A stretch of DNA of 64,000 bases from Bryobacterales bacterium (GCA_026954325.1 JAIXKK010000170.1:1-64000); one strand, 5' to 3'; counted from the first letter of the stretch, positions 1 through 9,060 are shown. Notes: generated by a model from the sequence alone, not told the origin. Made by a program: numbers and translations.

Positions 1-627
1 GCTCTCCACCAGGTGCTCCGGCAGCGCCGCGCAGTTCAACGCCACCAGCCGTCCTCGCCCCCTCGCGCTCCTCGCGTGGATCTCCTGCGCCAGCAGATCC
101 TTCCCCGTCCCGCTCTCCCCGAGTATCAGCACCGGAAGATCCGTCTGCGCCACCCGTTCCGCCATCAGAAAGACTTCCCGCATCGCCGGCGAATCCCCCA
201 CCATCCGCCCGAACTGCCCTTCTCCCGCCAGCCGGTCGCGCAGGTCCTGCAACTCCCGCCGCAGCGCCTGATGTTCGAACGCCCGCTCCACCACCAGCCG
301 CAGTTCTTCCAGGTCGTACGGCTTCGGCAGATAGTCGAATGCCCCGTTCTTCATCGCATCCACGGCAATCCGTTCCGATCCATACGCCGTGATCATGATC
401 ACCGCCGGCGAGTGCGGCCCCAGATTCAGTTCTTTCAGCAGCACCATCCCGTCTTCCCCGGGCAGCGTGTAATCGAGCAGCATCACCTGCGGGTTCCCTG
501 CCCGGATCGCGTGCCGCGCCTCCTCCACCGTCTCCGCCTCCAGCACTTCGTATTGCGCCTGGAACGCGCGCTTCAGGGCAAAGCGCGCCGCGCCTTCGTC
601 GTCCACCACCAGCAGGGTTTGCGGCAT
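1..627 (-). CDS. NtrC-family sigma-54-dependent response regulator (C-terminus outside window)
   Basis: This is the N-terminal 209 codons of a two-component regulator that activates sigma-54 promoters. The receiver domain is complete: acidic pair D9-D10, phospho-acceptor D52 in LLDYTLPG, T80, and K102 in LPKPYD. A linker (about 115-140) leads into an AAA+ domain with Walker A GESGTGK at 170-176. The GAFTGA loop and the Fis-type HTH would lie beyond position 1. The start at 627 gives MPQTLLVVDDE; an in-frame ATG at 636 adds three residues. It follows a GtrA-like gene by 14 bases on the same strand, so the two are probably co-transcribed. Its sensor kinase and targets are not visible. Confidence 0.93.
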   Translation of the reverse strand, partial: MPQTLLVVDDEGAARFALKRAFQAQYEVLEAETVEEARHAIRAGNPQVMLLDYTLPGEDGMVLLKELNLGPHSPAVIMITAYGSERIAVDAMKNGAFDYLPKPYDLEELRLVVERAFEHQALRRELQDLRDRLAGEGQFGRMVGDSPAMREVFLMAERVAQTDLPVLILGESGTGKDLLAQEIHARSARGRGRLVALNCAALPEHLVES

Positions 628-641
628 GAAGAACATGGCAA

Positions 642-1019
642 TTATCGCAAACGAAAAACATACCGGTCAGCCGCCAGCCAGTTGAACAGATACAACAGAC
701 CAATGGTCAGCAGGTTCGCCGGAAGCAGCGGAATACCGAAAAAACCCGCCGTCACCCGCATGCCGAACAGGTTCCCCAGAATCGAAACCACGCCCGTCGT
801 GAACTGGAACCGCAAAAACCGCGTCCCCGGACACCGCCTCTCCACCCACGTCCATCTCCGGTGCCAGTAGAAGTTGTGGATCACCGCCGTCTCCACCGCC
901 AGCGCCGTCGCCCACAGATAATGCAGCCCCAGGAAATCGTGAAACAGCTTCAACGCCGCAAGCTGCACGGCGATCCCCGCCAAACCCACCGCGTTGAATC
1001 GCAGCCAGTTCCGCATCAC
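642..1019 (-). CDS. GtrA-like small membrane protein
   Basis: A 125-residue protein with four hydrophobic segments and the GtrA-family signature around HNFYWHRRWTW after the second segment. GtrA-like proteins are thought to help move polyprenyl-linked sugars across the inner membrane, or to act as accessory subunits in cell-surface polysaccharide assembly. Its ATG overlaps the stop of the upstream CDP-alcohol transferase by four bases, which indicates translational coupling. That pairing suggests a lipid or surface-glycan role, but the substrate cannot be read from sequence. Confidence 0.85.
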   Translation of the reverse strand: MMRNWLRFNAVGLAGIAVQLAALKLFHDFLGLHYLWATALAVETAVIHNFYWHRRWTWVERRCPGTRFLRFQFTTGVVSILGNLFGMRVTAGFFGIPLLPANLLTIGLLYLFNWLAADRYVFRLR

Positions 1020-1702
1020 ACACGCTCCGCTTGGTAAAGCTCCTTCGTGTTCCGCGCCACCGTCACCGCCAGCACCACCACCATCGCCGCCGCCGCGATT
1101 CCGCCCGCAACGTCGAAGAACAGCATTTCAGGTCCTAATATCCTCGTCACCGGCTGGAAGAACACCACCGTGTTCCCCGCCCCCAGCAGAATCCGCATCT
1201 CCGTCGGCCCGAACTTCCACCACGAAATCGAAAACACACCCAACGAATGCGCCGCCAGGTACGATTGGATGGCCAGCAGCAGGTACCCGAGCAGCATCGC
1301 CACCGCCACCACCGCGCTGACATAGCCCGAAAACGCCATCCCGCCGAACAGGAACACCGCGCTGATCGCGTCAATAATATGATCCACGTAATACCCGTAT
1401 CTCGGCCTCTGCTTGCCCCGCACCCGCGCCAGCGTCCCGTCCAACGAGTCGCCCAGCCAGTTCACCACCAGCCACACATTCACCACCAGCAGCGCCGGCG
1501 GCCACACGCTCGCCGAAGCGTAACTCACCCCCGCCAGAATCATCGCCGCAAACCCGAGCACCGTCAAATGATCCGGGTTCACACGCGGCGGCAACCGCCG
1601 CGCGATTGCCGTCAGAACCCGCTTCTCGGCCCCCGCCAGCACGCTCTCCTGCACCCGCCTGGCATCACGAAACGGCGCCTGCGAAATACTTGCGTTTGTC
1701 AT
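1016..1702 (-). CDS. CDP-alcohol phosphatidyltransferase family protein
   Basis: A 228-residue integral membrane enzyme of the family that joins a CDP-linked group to an alcohol, as in phosphatidylglycerol- or phosphatidylinositol-phosphate synthesis. The catalytic motif D-x2-D-G-x2-A-R-x9-G-x3-D-x3-D is complete: D85, D88, G89, A92-R93, G103, D107, D111. About six hydrophobic segments follow the motif. An N-terminal extension of about 40 residues precedes the NPDHLT segment. A good Shine-Dalgarno (GGGAGG) precedes the ATG at 1702. The gene is coupled to the GtrA gene downstream. The acceptor alcohol is unknown. Confidence 0.9.
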   Translation of the reverse strand: MTNASISQAPFRDARRVQESVLAGAEKRVLTAIARRLPPRVNPDHLTVLGFAAMILAGVSYASASVWPPALLVVNVWLVVNWLGDSLDGTLARVRGKQRPRYGYYVDHIIDAISAVFLFGGMAFSGYVSAVVAVAMLLGYLLLAIQSYLAAHSLGVFSISWWKFGPTEMRILLGAGNTVVFFQPVTRILGPEMLFFDVAGGIAAAAMVVVLAVTVARNTKELYQAERV

Positions 1703-1721
1703 GGCCTGTTCCTCCCTTCCT

Positions 1722-2191
1722 TCAATGGAACGCCACCCCGATCCGGAACTCCGGATAACCTCGCTCGTTCACCGAGTATTGCTGGTTGCGAAACTCCGCC
1801 CGGATCCCGATCTTCGGCTTCACCCAATACACAACTCCTCCCCGTAGTTCGCGCCGTTGGCCGACCCCTGACGGAAGAAAAGGCTGTAGCCGCCCGTCAC
1901 GAACGGGTCCTACTTCGTATCCTTCCTCCCGGCCAGGAAGTGGTAGCCTCCGTTCACGTTCAACACCCCGAAAACCTCGGCCGGAGCGCGAAACGGATAA
2001 ATCGCTCCGATATCCCCTCCCGCGGTGATCCCCTTCCACACCGCCGCCTCCCCGCCTCCGCCTGTATGTCCGAACGCCTCCCCGTAGTTGCTTCCGAATC
2101 CCTGGTACACGAACGCCTGCGATTTCGGAACCTGCGCCATGCCGCTTACCGCCGTGATCGCGGCTATCAGAATAAGTGGAAATACCTTCAT
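1722..2191 (-). pseudogene. Disrupted outer-membrane beta-barrel-like protein
   Basis: The reading begins at 2191 with a clear signal peptide (MKVFPLILIAAITAVSGMAQ) and alternating beta-strand-like sequence. An in-frame TAG at 1910-1912 follows the segment ending GRKDTK. The same frame then continues sensibly (DPFVTGGYSLFF) until about 1835. A one-base deletion there moves the rest (VVYWVKPKIGIRAEF to the end GVAFH) into another frame, which stops at 1722. One nonsense codon plus one frameshift make a functional product unlikely. The Gly/aromatic-rich strands and near-terminal aromatic resemble a small porin-like barrel of about 155 residues. A sequencing error could explain one lesion but less easily both. 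Confidence 0.72.
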
Positions 2192-2379
2192 TGCTTACTG
2201 TCTCCGCTTACAGTAGGCTGCACCCCTGTCGCCAAACCAGCCGCGGAAGATTTTCAGTTACTTAGCCCGCCCCGCGGCCCACAAAATGGCAGCCGCCCCT
2301 GACGCCGTGCCAGAAAAAAACGACACCCGCGAAACCCATTCCACCCCACTCCCGTCAACTGCCCAAGAGGAGGTGGACA

Positions 2380-2694
2380 ATGACGGTTTCCACGTTGGCG
2401 AAAACGGCCCTACTCGCCGCGCTCACCCTGTTGCCGGCGGCTACCCTCGGCGCTCATGACGGCCGCCACCATAGGAAGCATGACAAGCACGCCAAGCGCT
2501 ATTACAGGCAGCCCTTCGTGGCGCGCTACGGCCCTGCCTACTATGGCCCTGCTTACTATTACCCTGCCCCTGTCTATCGCCCCCGAGTCGTGGTAGTCGA
2601 ACCCGCGCCCGTCTACCCCACCTACTACGCGCCGCCCCCCGTCTACGTCGCCCCGCCACCAGGCATCAGTATCGGCGTCTACATCGGCCGCTAA
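2380..2694 (+). CDS. Small secreted His/Tyr/Pro-rich protein
   Basis: A 104-residue protein with a signal peptide (about residues 1-25, cleaved after LGA). Then comes a His/Lys-rich stretch (HDGRHHRKHDKHAKRYY) and a low-complexity Tyr-Pro-rich region with repeated GPAYY and PAPVY units ending in a hydrophobic GISIGVYIGR. An AAGAGGAGG Shine-Dalgarno sits just upstream of the ATG. No enzyme motif is visible. The His-rich part could bind metal and the tail resembles short glycine-zipper or YXWGXW-type envelope proteins, but both are guesses. It stands alone and converges on the isocitrate dehydrogenase gene, whose stop is two bases away. Confidence 0.72.
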   Translation: MTVSTLAKTALLAALTLLPAATLGAHDGRHHRKHDKHAKRYYRQPFVARYGPAYYGPAYYYPAPVYRPRVVVVEPAPVYPTYYAPPPVYVAPPPGISIGVYIGR

Positions 2695-2695
2695 C

Positions 2696-3700
2696 TCACA
2701 ACCCCGCAATCACCGCGTCCGTGAACTCGCTCGTCGTCGCCGTACCCCCAATGTCCGGTGTCACCGTCTTCCCGTCCGCGTAGACCCGCTCGATGGCGCC
2801 CTGCAACCGGTCGGCCGCCCCGCGCTCGCCCAGATGCCGCAGCATCAGCACCGCGCTCTCCATCAACGCCGTCGGGTTCGCCACGCCCTTCCCCGCAATG
2901 TCCGGAGCGCTGCCGTGCACCGCCTCGAACACCGCATACTTCTCCCCCATATTCGCCCCGGGCACCAGGCCCAATCCGCCAACCAGCCCCGCCGCCAGAT
3001 CCGACACGATGTCCCCATACAGGTTCGGCAACAGCAGCAGATCGAACGTCTCCGGCCGCATCACCAACTGCATCGACGCGTTATCGACAATCAACTCCTT
3101 GTACTCCACGTCCGGATATTCCGCCGCCACCTCCCGCGCGCACTTCAGAAACAGCCCGTCCCCCAGCTTCATGATGTTCGCCTTGTGCACTGCCGTCAGC
3201 TTCTTCCGCCCGTTCGCCCGCGCGAACGCGAACGCGTACTTCGCAATCCGGATCGATGCCGCCCGCGTGATCACCTTCAGGCTCGTCACCACGTCCGTCA
3301 CCACCTCGTGCTCCAGCCCTGAATACAGATCCTCCGTATTCTCCCGGAAAATGATCAGGTCGATCTTCACATCCTGAAACCGCGTCCTGATCCCCGGCAG
3401 GCTCCGCACCGGCCGCACATTCGCGAACAGTTCCAGCTTCTTCCGCAGCGCCACGTTCACGCTCTGAAAGCCCCCGCCGATCGGAGTCGTCACCGGACCC
3501 TTCAGTCCCACCCGCGTCCGCTCCATCGATTCCAGCACCGCGTCCGGCGCCGATTGCCGCGTGCGCTCGATCACCGCGCCGGATAACTCCACTTCATCCC
3601 ATTCGATCGCCACCCCCGTCGCGTTCACCGCGCGCACGGCCGCCGCCGCGACCTCAGGTCCGATTCCGTCGCCGGGTAGAAGAGTAACTGGATAGGGCAC
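2696..3700 (-). CDS. NAD-dependent isocitrate dehydrogenase (isopropylmalate dehydrogenase superfamily)
   Basis: A 334-residue beta-decarboxylating dehydrogenase that oxidises isocitrate to 2-oxoglutarate in the cytosolic TCA cycle. Visible signatures are the substrate loop S80-VN-x-R86 followed by LFANVRPVRS, RENTEDLYSG at 119-128 (typical of isocitrate dehydrogenases rather than LeuB), K173 in VHKAN, metal-binding aspartates in the NLYGDIVSDLA segment (D230, D234), and the nucleotide loop GSAPDIAGKGVANPTA at 263-278. The length matches the short NAD-type enzyme. The start is GTG at 3700. A homoisocitrate or isopropylmalate activity is possible but the ENTEDLYSG motif argues against it. Confidence 0.9.
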   Translation of the reverse strand: MPYPVTLLPGDGIGPEVAAAAVRAVNATGVAIEWDEVELSGAVIERTRQSAPDAVLESMERTRVGLKGPVTTPIGGGFQSVNVALRKKLELFANVRPVRSLPGIRTRFQDVKIDLIIFRENTEDLYSGLEHEVVTDVVTSLKVITRAASIRIAKYAFAFARANGRKKLTAVHKANIMKLGDGLFLKCAREVAAEYPDVEYKELIVDNASMQLVMRPETFDLLLLPNLYGDIVSDLAAGLVGGLGLVPGANMGEKYAVFEAVHGSAPDIAGKGVANPTALMESAVLMLRHLGERGAADRLQGAIERVYADGKTVTPDIGGTATTSEFTDAVIAGL

Positions 3701-3726
3701 GCCTCATTGTAACGGCGAAGCCCCCC

Positions 3727-4488
3727 TCAATGCGTCGTCGCCCCGCCATCCACCACCATCGCCGTCCCCGTCACGAATGACGATTCCTCACACGCCAGAT
3801 ACAGCGCCATCCCCGCAATCTCGTCCGGCCGGCCCAAATGCGGCAGCGGCTGCGTCGCCTTCAACCGCGTCATGTATGCCTCGTCCTTCCAGAAATATTC
3901 GCTGAAATCCGTCTGGATCAGCCCCGGGCAGATCGCATTCACCCGGATCTTGTGCGGCCCGAATTCAATCGCCCACACCCGCGTCATCATCAGCAGCGCC
4001 GCCTTCGTCGAACTGTACACCAGCCCGCCCGGTTGCGGCCGCAAGCCCGCAATCGACGCGATGTTGATCACCGATCCTCCCTGCCCGCGCGCGATCATCT
4101 TCGGTACCAGCAGCCGGATCAGCCGGTGCGCCGCCAGTACATTGATCTCCAGCGTCTTCAGCAGCGCCTCGTCCGTCACCTCGAGCGACGGCCCCTGCCC
4201 CAGATTCGTCGCGCTGTTGTTCACCAGTACATCCACCGGCCCGAACAGCCGCTCCGTCTCCTCCACCAGCTTCTTCAGTTGCTCCGGACGCCCCACGTGG
4301 CACGCAACCGGAGCCACCTTCCCCGGCAGTCCGTCACACTCCTTCGCGGCCGCCTCCAGGTTCTCCAGCTTGCGGCTCGCAATCACCACATTCGCCCCGC
4401 ACTCGGCAAACCTCCGGGCGATGGCTTTCCCAATCCCCCGCCCGCCACCCGTAACGATGGCCACCTTCCCGTCCAATCGAAATGACAT
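3727..4488 (-). CDS. SDR-family NAD(P)-dependent oxidoreductase
   Basis: A 253-residue classical short-chain dehydrogenase. The cofactor motif TGGGRGIG is at 13-20, NNSA at 90-93, N116, catalytic S145, and Y158-x3-K162 (YSSTK). The C-terminus has the usual TGTAMVVDGG. Substrate cannot be told; the fold covers sugar alcohols, ketones and acyl-carrier intermediates. A TATCAT hexamer lies seven bases before the ATG with no clear Shine-Dalgarno, so the message may be leaderless. It lies between isocitrate dehydrogenase and argD on the same strand, but gaps of about 25 bases do not prove co-transcription. Confidence 0.92.
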   Translation of the reverse strand: MSFRLDGKVAIVTGGGRGIGKAIARRFAECGANVVIASRKLENLEAAAKECDGLPGKVAPVACHVGRPEQLKKLVEETERLFGPVDVLVNNSATNLGQGPSLEVTDEALLKTLEINVLAAHRLIRLLVPKMIARGQGGSVINIASIAGLRPQPGGLVYSSTKAALLMMTRVWAIEFGPHKIRVNAICPGLIQTDFSEYFWKDEAYMTRLKATQPLPHLGRPDEIAGMALYLACEESSFVTGTAMVVDGGATTH

Positions 4489-4495
4489 GCGCCCT

Positions 4496-4501
4496 ATGAT
4501 A
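4496..4501 (-). promoter_or_regulatory. Candidate -10 element abutting the SDR start
   Basis: TATCAT on the minus strand ends seven bases before the SDR start codon. No Shine-Dalgarno lies between, as expected for a leaderless or nearly leaderless transcript. The same arrangement recurs at many first genes in this window. Confidence 0.4.
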
Positions 4502-4513
4502 CCGTGGGGCGCG

Positions 4514-5761
4514 TCACACCGCCGGCTTCGCGTGATTCTTCGCGGCCTTGCGAAACACGTTCCGTAACCCGCGGATCGCCCGGTCCACTTCCCGCTCCGT
4601 GATGATATACGGCGGCAGCATCCGCAGCACCGTCTCGTGCGTCACGTTGATCAGCAATCCCTCGGCCAGCGCGTCATTCACAAACTGCTTGCACGGGAAA
4701 TCCATCTCCACCCCGATCATCAGCCCCTGCCCGCGCACTTCCTTCACAAACGCGAACTTCCGCCCCAGGTCCTCGAGCCGGCTCCGGAAATAAGCCCCCA
4801 CCGTCCGGATCTTCGGCAGCAGTTCCTCCAAAATATTCACGCACTCCAGCGCCACTCGGCACGCCAGCACCCCGCCCCCGAACGTCGACCCGTGCTGTCC
4901 CGGCCCCAGCGCCCCCGCCGCCTTCTCGTTCGTCATGATCACACCCATCGGAATCCCCGCCCCCAGCGGCTTGGCCGCTATCATCACGTCCGGCAGCACC
5001 ACCGGATCATTCAACTGGTACGCAAAATACGTCCCCGGCCGCCCCACGCCGCACTGAATTTCATCCAGCACCAACAGTGCATCATGCCGGTCCGCGGCCT
5101 CCCGCGCCATGCGCGTCATCCGCTCTCCCAGAGGATAAATCCCGCCTTCCCCCTGGATCAGTTCCAGCACCACACCCGCCGTCCGCTCGTTGATCGCCGC
5201 CGCCAGCGCGTCCGCGTCATGCCGCGGGACGAATTTCACCCCGGGCAGCAGCGGCTCGAAATCCTGCCGGTACTTCGGCTGGCCCGTGATCGAAATCGCC
5301 CCGATCGATCGCCCGTGAAACGAACTCTCGAGCGCGACAATCTCGTTCTTCTCCGGCGAAATCTTCTTGCCGTATGCCTTCACAATCTTCAACGCGCCCT
5401 CGGTGGCCTCGGTCCCCGAATTGCAAAAAAACGTGCGCTGCAGCCCGCTGATCTCGCTCAACCGCTTCGCCAGCTTCCCCTGGTATTCGTGATAGTAGAG
5501 GTTCGAACAGTGCACCAGCTTCCCGGCCTGTTCCCGAATCACCCGCACAATGCGCGGATGCGCATGCCCCAGCGCGTTCACCCCGATGCCGCTCAATAAA
5601 TCCAAATAACGGTTCCCATCGACGTCCCACACGTAGCAGCCCTTCCCGCGCTGAAGCACCAGCGGATAACGGGCATACGTCGGCAGTACGTATTCGCGCT
5701 CCAGGTCCATGATCTGCTGCGCGGCGGAAATCTCCACTTGGGGTTCGATTGCGGTCTCCAT
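4514..5761 (-). CDS. argD: Acetylornithine aminotransferase (class III PLP aminotransferase)
   Basis: A 415-residue cytosolic class III aminotransferase, best read as the arginine-pathway enzyme that converts N-acetylglutamate semialdehyde to N-acetylornithine. Diagnostic sites are NSGTEATEGALK (114-125), the FHGR loop (148-151), LVLDEIQCGVGR with D233-E234-x-Q236, and the PLP lysine K264 in AAKPLGAG. The C-terminal EVRGQGLMIGVE is typical. Length is a little above the usual 390-400 because of an N-terminal extension. No other arg genes are in the window, so a related 4-aminobutyrate or lysine-pathway activity cannot be ruled out. TACACT lies eight bases before the ATG. Confidence 0.88.
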   Translation of the reverse strand: METAIEPQVEISAAQQIMDLEREYVLPTYARYPLVLQRGKGCYVWDVDGNRYLDLLSGIGVNALGHAHPRIVRVIREQAGKLVHCSNLYYHEYQGKLAKRLSEISGLQRTFFCNSGTEATEGALKIVKAYGKKISPEKNEIVALESSFHGRSIGAISITGQPKYRQDFEPLLPGVKFVPRHDADALAAAINERTAGVVLELIQGEGGIYPLGERMTRMAREAADRHDALLVLDEIQCGVGRPGTYFAYQLNDPVVLPDVMIAAKPLGAGIPMGVIMTNEKAAGALGPGQHGSTFGGGVLACRVALECVNILEELLPKIRTVGAYFRSRLEDLGRKFAFVKEVRGQGLMIGVEMDFPCKQFVNDALAEGLLINVTHETVLRMLPPYIITEREVDRAIRGLRNVFRKAAKNHAKPAV

Positions 5762-5830
5762 ATCCCTTCAGTGTACATGCGGTCCGCCGGCGGCGGCGCG
5801 CAACAATTGGAAAGGAGGCAATCCGAAAGC

Positions 5831-7369
5831 ATGCTTCTCGCGGAAGTCGTGGCCGTCTCCCAACGCGTCGCCGAAACATCGAAGCGCCTCGAGAAAACCG
5901 CCCGCCTCGCCGCGCTCCTCGCCCGCCTCCCGCCCTCCGAAATCGAAGTCGCCACCGCCTTCCTCTCCGGACGCACCCTCCAGGGCAAGGCCGGCATCGG
6001 ATACCGCACCCTCCAGCAGGCTCTATCCACACCCGCCCAAACGCCATCCCTCGAAATGGGACAGGTCAACCGCATCCTCCATTCCCTTGCCGCCATCCGC
6101 GGACCCGGAGCCGCGAACCGCCGCCAGGCCGAACTCCACGCCCTGCTCTCCACCGCAACAGCGCCCGAACAGCGGTTCCTCTCAAGTCTCCTCATGGGTG
6201 AACTCCGCCAGGGCGCCCTCGAAGGCATCATGGCGGACGCCGTCGCCGGAGCTTCCAAACTCCCCGTCGAGCGCGTGCGCCGCGCCGCGATGCTCGCCGG
6301 AGACATTGTCCCCGTCGCCCGTGCCGCCATCGAAGAAGGCAGCGCCGGACTCGCCCGCTTCGACGTCCAACTCTTCCGCCCCGTCCTACCCATGCTCGCC
6401 CTCGCCGCCGAAGATATCGCCGAGCCGCTCGCCGAATTCGGACAAACCGCTCTCGAATTCAAGATGGATGGAGCCCGCGTCCAAGCTCATCGCGATGGCA
6501 GCGATGTCCGCATCTTTACCCGCCAACTCAACGACGTCACCGCTGCCGTACCGGAAATCGTCGAAGCCGTCCAGGCCCTCCCCGCCGGCAATCTCATCCT
6601 CGATGGCGAAGTCCTCGCCCTCGCCGCCGACTCCCGCCCCCAGCCCTTCCAACTCACCATGCGCCGCTTCGGCCGCAAACTCGATGTCCGACAACTGCGC
6701 CGCCAACTCCCGCTCACCCCGTTCTGGTTCGACCTCCTCTATCTCGACGGCCGGCCTCTACTCGACGAGAAACAGTCCCGCCGCTTTGCCGCTCTGAGCG
6801 AACTCTCGCCCCCCGATCTCCTCATCCCACACACCCTCACCGCCGACCCCTCCGCCGCTGCCGGTTTCCTCAACCGCGCCCTCGATCAGGGCCACGAAGG
6901 CATCATGGCCAAAGCTCCCGATTCCCTCTACGCCGCCGGAGCGCGCGGCCACACCTGGCGAAAAGTCAAACAGGCCCACACCCTCGACCTCGTCATCCTC
7001 GCCGCCGAATGGGGTCACGGCCGCCGCCGCGGCCTCCTCAGCAACCTCCACCTCGGTGCTCGCGATCCCTCCACCCAAGCCTTCGTCATGCTCGGCAAAA
7101 CCTTCAAAGGCCTCACCGATGAAATGCTCGCCTGGCAAACGCGGGAACTCCTCGCGCTCCAAATCGCCCGCGACGAATACACCGTCTACGTCCAACCCAA
7201 ACTCGTCGCCGAAATCGCCTTCAATGAAGTCCAGGCCAGCCCGCGCTACCCCGGCGGCATGGCTCTTCGCTTCGCCCGCGTCAAACGCTACCGCCCCGAC
7301 AAGTCCCCCTCCGAAGCCGACACCGTCGAAACCGTGCGCCGCTTTCTCCCGCACCCGCCAATTACTTGA
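5831..7369 (+). CDS. ATP-dependent DNA ligase (archaeal LigI-like type)
   Basis: A 512-residue ATP-dependent ligase that seals nicks. The N-terminal alpha-helical DNA-binding domain covers about 1-195. The nucleotidyltransferase domain holds the AMP-accepting lysine K211 in FKMDGAR (motif I), RIFTRQLND, motif III NLILDGEVLAL (254-264), motif IV EGIMAKAPDS and motif V WRKVKQ. An OB-fold domain follows. The frame is open upstream to 5738, but that start overlaps argD; the ATG at 5831 has an AAGGAGG about 12 bases before it and begins a normal family N-terminus. Such ligases in bacteria usually act in repair beside the NAD-dependent LigA. The gene is alone here. Confidence 0.92.
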   Translation: MLLAEVVAVSQRVAETSKRLEKTARLAALLARLPPSEIEVATAFLSGRTLQGKAGIGYRTLQQALSTPAQTPSLEMGQVNRILHSLAAIRGPGAANRRQAELHALLSTATAPEQRFLSSLLMGELRQGALEGIMADAVAGASKLPVERVRRAAMLAGDIVPVARAAIEEGSAGLARFDVQLFRPVLPMLALAAEDIAEPLAEFGQTALEFKMDGARVQAHRDGSDVRIFTRQLNDVTAAVPEIVEAVQALPAGNLILDGEVLALAADSRPQPFQLTMRRFGRKLDVRQLRRQLPLTPFWFDLLYLDGRPLLDEKQSRRFAALSELSPPDLLIPHTLTADPSAAAGFLNRALDQGHEGIMAKAPDSLYAAGARGHTWRKVKQAHTLDLVILAAEWGHGRRRGLLSNLHLGARDPSTQAFVMLGKTFKGLTDEMLAWQTRELLALQIARDEYTVYVQPKLVAEIAFNEVQASPRYPGGMALRFARVKRYRPDKSPSEADTVETVRRFLPHPPIT

Positions 7370-8303
7370 CCGCCGAGTACTTCGCGTACTCCGCCGCGAT
7401 ATTCGCCGCCGCTGTATCTCCCGCATGAATCACCACCCGGTACCGGAATCGCAGCGTCCCCCCAGGCTTCACTTCCATGCTCCCGTCCTTGCTCTTATCG
7501 TTATAAAAATCGTGCAGCCCGAAAATGTTCGCCGCGAACAACCCGTACGCCCGCACATGCCAGTGCGCCGGATGCCGCGGATTCGACGGATGGTCCAGAA
7601 TCGCGATCCCCACCGGTTCCCCGTCAATCGTTCCCGAATAATCCACCCACTCCGAGGGCTTCCCCCACACATTCTTCTCCCCCACCGCCCCTTGCGCGTT
7701 CACCATCTTCCCCGTTCCTTTCTGCTCCCGGATCTTATCCGATAGCCGGATGCCGAACGACCCCTCCTTCGTATCCCCGAACTTCACCGCCTCGGCCATC
7801 GTCAGCTTGATGTCGAAATCCATCACCCGCCGGTCCGGCGCCGCATAAAAAACCATCGTCCGCGCCTCGTGGATCAGCACCTTCCCGTCCTTCTCTTCCC
7901 AGTCGAAATCACCGGCCAAAACACCCTGCTTCTTCCCCCCCTTCATCTCGCGGATCTTCTTCACCACAATCCGCGCCCCCGAATCCTTCTTCGCCGAAGG
8001 ATCGCTCCCCCAGAAATCCACCCCATTCACATCCCCGTGATCGAACCACAGCCCCCGGTGGTGCGGATGGTCATGGCTTTCACCAGGTACATCGGCCACC
8101 ATCGGCCATTGCCTCGTCACAATCGTCCCCGAAGCAGCCCGCAGCGGATGCAGATACGGCTTCCGCACTCCTTCGCCCGATATGTAAAGAGCGCTGAACG
8201 GCTTACCGTTAATCTCAATATTGATCCGGCCCTCGGACTTCTGAAAACTAACTTGCGCCAATAACGGAAGCGCGAACAAGGCAATCAGGAAACGGTGTGA
8301 CAT
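7362..8303 (-). CDS. Secreted DUF6807 (PmoA-like) family protein
   Basis: A 313-residue exported protein. The start at 8303 gives a signal peptide (MSHRFLIALFALPLLAQ) and has a purine-rich GGGGGTG before it; an upstream in-frame start at 8363 would bury the signal. The body matches the DUF6807 family, which is frequent near sugar-degrading genes in Acidobacteriota and Planctomycetota. Marks seen are YLHPLRAASG, the HDHPHHRGLWF cluster, and HPAHWHVRAYGLFAAN near the C-terminus. The conserved histidines suggest metal binding, but no reaction is established. The 3' end overlaps the ligase gene end by eight bases (convergent). Confidence 0.82.
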   Translation of the reverse strand: MSHRFLIALFALPLLAQVSFQKSEGRINIEINGKPFSALYISGEGVRKPYLHPLRAASGTIVTRQWPMVADVPGESHDHPHHRGLWFDHGDVNGVDFWGSDPSAKKDSGARIVVKKIREMKGGKKQGVLAGDFDWEEKDGKVLIHEARTMVFYAAPDRRVMDFDIKLTMAEAVKFGDTKEGSFGIRLSDKIREQKGTGKMVNAQGAVGEKNVWGKPSEWVDYSGTIDGEPVGIAILDHPSNPRHPAHWHVRAYGLFAANIFGLHDFYNDKSKDGSMEVKPGGTLRFRYRVVIHAGDTAAANIAAEYAKYSAVK

Positions 8304-8363
8304 CACCCCCAAGTAAATCACATGGCACACACCCGGGCAAATTTCACCGTCAGGACTCCGCAT

Positions 8364-8675
8364 CTCTTGACGTACATTTCAGATAGGCACATACTATTCC
8401 CAGATACCGGGTTTTGGCCCGCCTGCATCCTCCGCCCGGTGGTCTCATCCGAAATACAGGCGACCATCTCGCCCAACGGGAAATCCTTTCCTCGCGCACT
8501 CCCGCACGGATGGAAGCGCGGATCATAACGGATGATTGTCATGAAATTTCGGAATCTTCTTGTCATCGGCGTCCTTCCGAGGCTTCATCGTCGTCTGCAT
8601 GCCCTTTCGCGTGTCCTTTCTGACCTGCAACCCCGCGCTGCTCAATTAACTGGCGAAAGCCCATCCTGAAGAGGA
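8364..8675. other. 312-base spacer with no supported gene
   Basis: No open frame here has family resemblance, a plausible ribosome site or coding composition. It separates the DUF6807 gene from the receptor-type fragment and presumably carries their divergent promoters. No convincing -35/-10 pair was picked out. Confidence 0.5.
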
Positions 8676-9060
8676 TTGATTATGTCTGTCACTAATACTC
8701 CTCTTAACAAACAGCAGAACCCTACCCTCAAACCGCGGGAGCGCTCCGTCCTTCTCCGCTCGGCACTCGTTGCCCTTATCCTGCCCCTTTCCGCCGACGC
8801 TGCCTCGATCGGCGGCCGGGTGCTCGACACAACCAACACCGCCGTCAGCGGCGTCACCCTGAACTTGCTCAATGCCGGCTGTGAACCCATCCAAAACCAG
8901 CAGGATGGCGCCTATGTGTTTCCCAATCTCACAAACGCCTTGACTACTCTGTAATCCCAGGCAAAGCCGGCTGCACGTTCACTCCGCCCACCCGCAAGTC
9001 TCGAGTTCCACCCTGTCACCCACTGCGTCGCGGATACGCGCGCCGGGCAAGGCCCCATCC
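8676..9060 (+). pseudogene. Truncated, frameshifted carboxypeptidase-regulatory-like fragment
   Basis: From 8676 the frame encodes a signal-like segment (LVALILPLSADAASIGG) and the start of a CarboxypepD_reg/Cna-B-like domain: IGGRVLDTTNTAVSGVTLNLL, then DGAYVFPNLTN. The frame stops at 8952-8954. The neighbouring frame at once continues the expected domain (DYSVIPGKAGCTFTPP), so one base has been gained or lost near 8935-8945. After about 20 more residues the similarity ends near the point where strand composition changes. This is the 5' relic of a much longer secreted protein. Confidence 0.68.

Noticed and set aside
1910..1912. TAG read through as pyrrolysine
   Set aside because: The same gene has a frameshift about 70 bases further on, and no pylT/pylS-like gene is present; simple decay explains both.
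8318..8566. Possible small genes in the spacer after the DUF6807 gene
   Set aside because: Frames on both strands overlap each other, lack ribosome sites and have no recognisable sequence.
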